Shown: in pieces, positions 38,059 through 38,205 of the stretch
Layout: the number at the start of each line of letters is the position of its first letter
How positions within the stretch are numbered: position 1 is the stretch's first letter
IMG/VR virus record: IMGVR_UViG_3300042981_000154
Location: 1 to 38,205 of that record
Length of the DNA: 38,205 bases
From: a virus
Reading direction: 5' to 3' (one strand)
Program-made: the position numbers and the translations under genes
The notes under the pieces: model-generated
Databases searched by the model: none
Told to the model about the DNA's origin: nothing
Seen by the model: only the letters and a program-made list of their open reading frames with translations

Positions 38059-38205
38059 ATGACTCAGCCCTACGACCCACGGTCCGAGGAAGAGATCATG
38101 GCGGCCGCTAATCAGTGGGGGTCGACCCCTGTTAGCACCCCGATCGGCCAAGCAAACCACTCCGATCCCGGCGGCGCCCACCCGCTGCAGATGGGGATGA
38201 CCGCG
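38059..38205 (+). CDS. Start of a virion protein gene, 3' end outside the linear window
   Basis: ATG at 38059 opens a frame that runs to the last base (49 residues, MTQPYDPRSEEEIMAAANQW at its start). The frame ends on a codon boundary, and the frame at base 1 of the window is open in the same register, so in a circular molecule it continues into the gene ending at 774. No strong ribosome binding site is seen. Content is polar, as expected of the N-terminus of an ejection protein. Confidence 0.6.
   Translation, partial: MTQPYDPRSEEEIMAAANQWGSTPVSTPIGQANHSDPGGAHPLQMGMTA

Noticed and set aside
1-38205. CRISPR array, integrase, insertion sequence or rRNA
   Set aside because: No regularly spaced repeats, no recombinase or transposase motifs and no RNA gene sequences were found on reading both strands.

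Overview
The window looks like a complete or nearly complete genome of a lytic tailed phage (Caudoviricetes) of about 38.2 kb, rich in G+C and densely coding, with most neighbouring genes overlapping by 1 to 11 bases (ATGA, GTGA or TGATG junctions). A short nozzle-like tail protein, large ejection-type proteins and the absence of a tape measure or sheath point to a podovirus-like particle. A lipoprotein with a clear lipobox in the lysis region points to a Gram-negative host. No integrase, excisionase, RNA polymerase or tRNA was recognised. The last open frame (38059 to the right end) and the first one (left end to 774) join in frame if the sequence is circular, so this is probably a circular or circularly permuted genome opened inside one gene.

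Layout. (1) 1-6867, plus strand: virion ejection-type proteins, including a 1359-residue protein with an embedded ParB-like domain. (2) 12060 down to 7053, minus strand: portal, scaffold, a tandem GroES-like protein, a probable small terminase and four small genes. It converges with module 1 at a hairpin at 6871-6899. (3) 12085-24285, plus strand, divergent from the portal across only 24 bp: large terminase, then replication and recombination genes (Rad52-like annealing protein, 5'-3' exonuclease, DEAD/DEAH helicase, primase-polymerase, DUF3987-type ATPase, SSB, a Vsr/DUF559-type endonuclease) mixed with many tiny and zinc-ribbon proteins. (4) 24420-34893, plus strand: major capsid protein, small head proteins, a compact lysis-like cluster with overlapping frames, a winged-helix protein, an adaptor-like protein, an M15 peptidase endolysin, the nozzle-like protein and a collagen-repeat tail fibre. 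(5) 35780 down to 34885, minus strand: a two-gene cassette with an exported zinc metalloprotease lipoprotein. (6) 35840-38044, plus strand: an SNF2-like helicase fused to a DNA methyltransferase, followed by the first ejection gene.

How it works together. Replication appears to rest on a primase-polymerase plus a DUF3987 ATPase, SSB, a flap-type exonuclease and an annealing protein; no family A or B DNA polymerase was recognised. Packaging and head genes are unusually split: portal, scaffold and probable TerS on the minus strand, TerL and the capsid protein on the plus strand and about 12 kb apart from each other.

The most interesting points are the tandem GroES-like protein beside the scaffold gene, an 18-bp palindrome present three times around the packaging module, a composite ORF carrying an antisense remnant of a known family, the metalloprotease cassette, and the helicase-methylase fusion next to the ejection genes. 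Family assignments come from motif recognition by eye; no database search was run.
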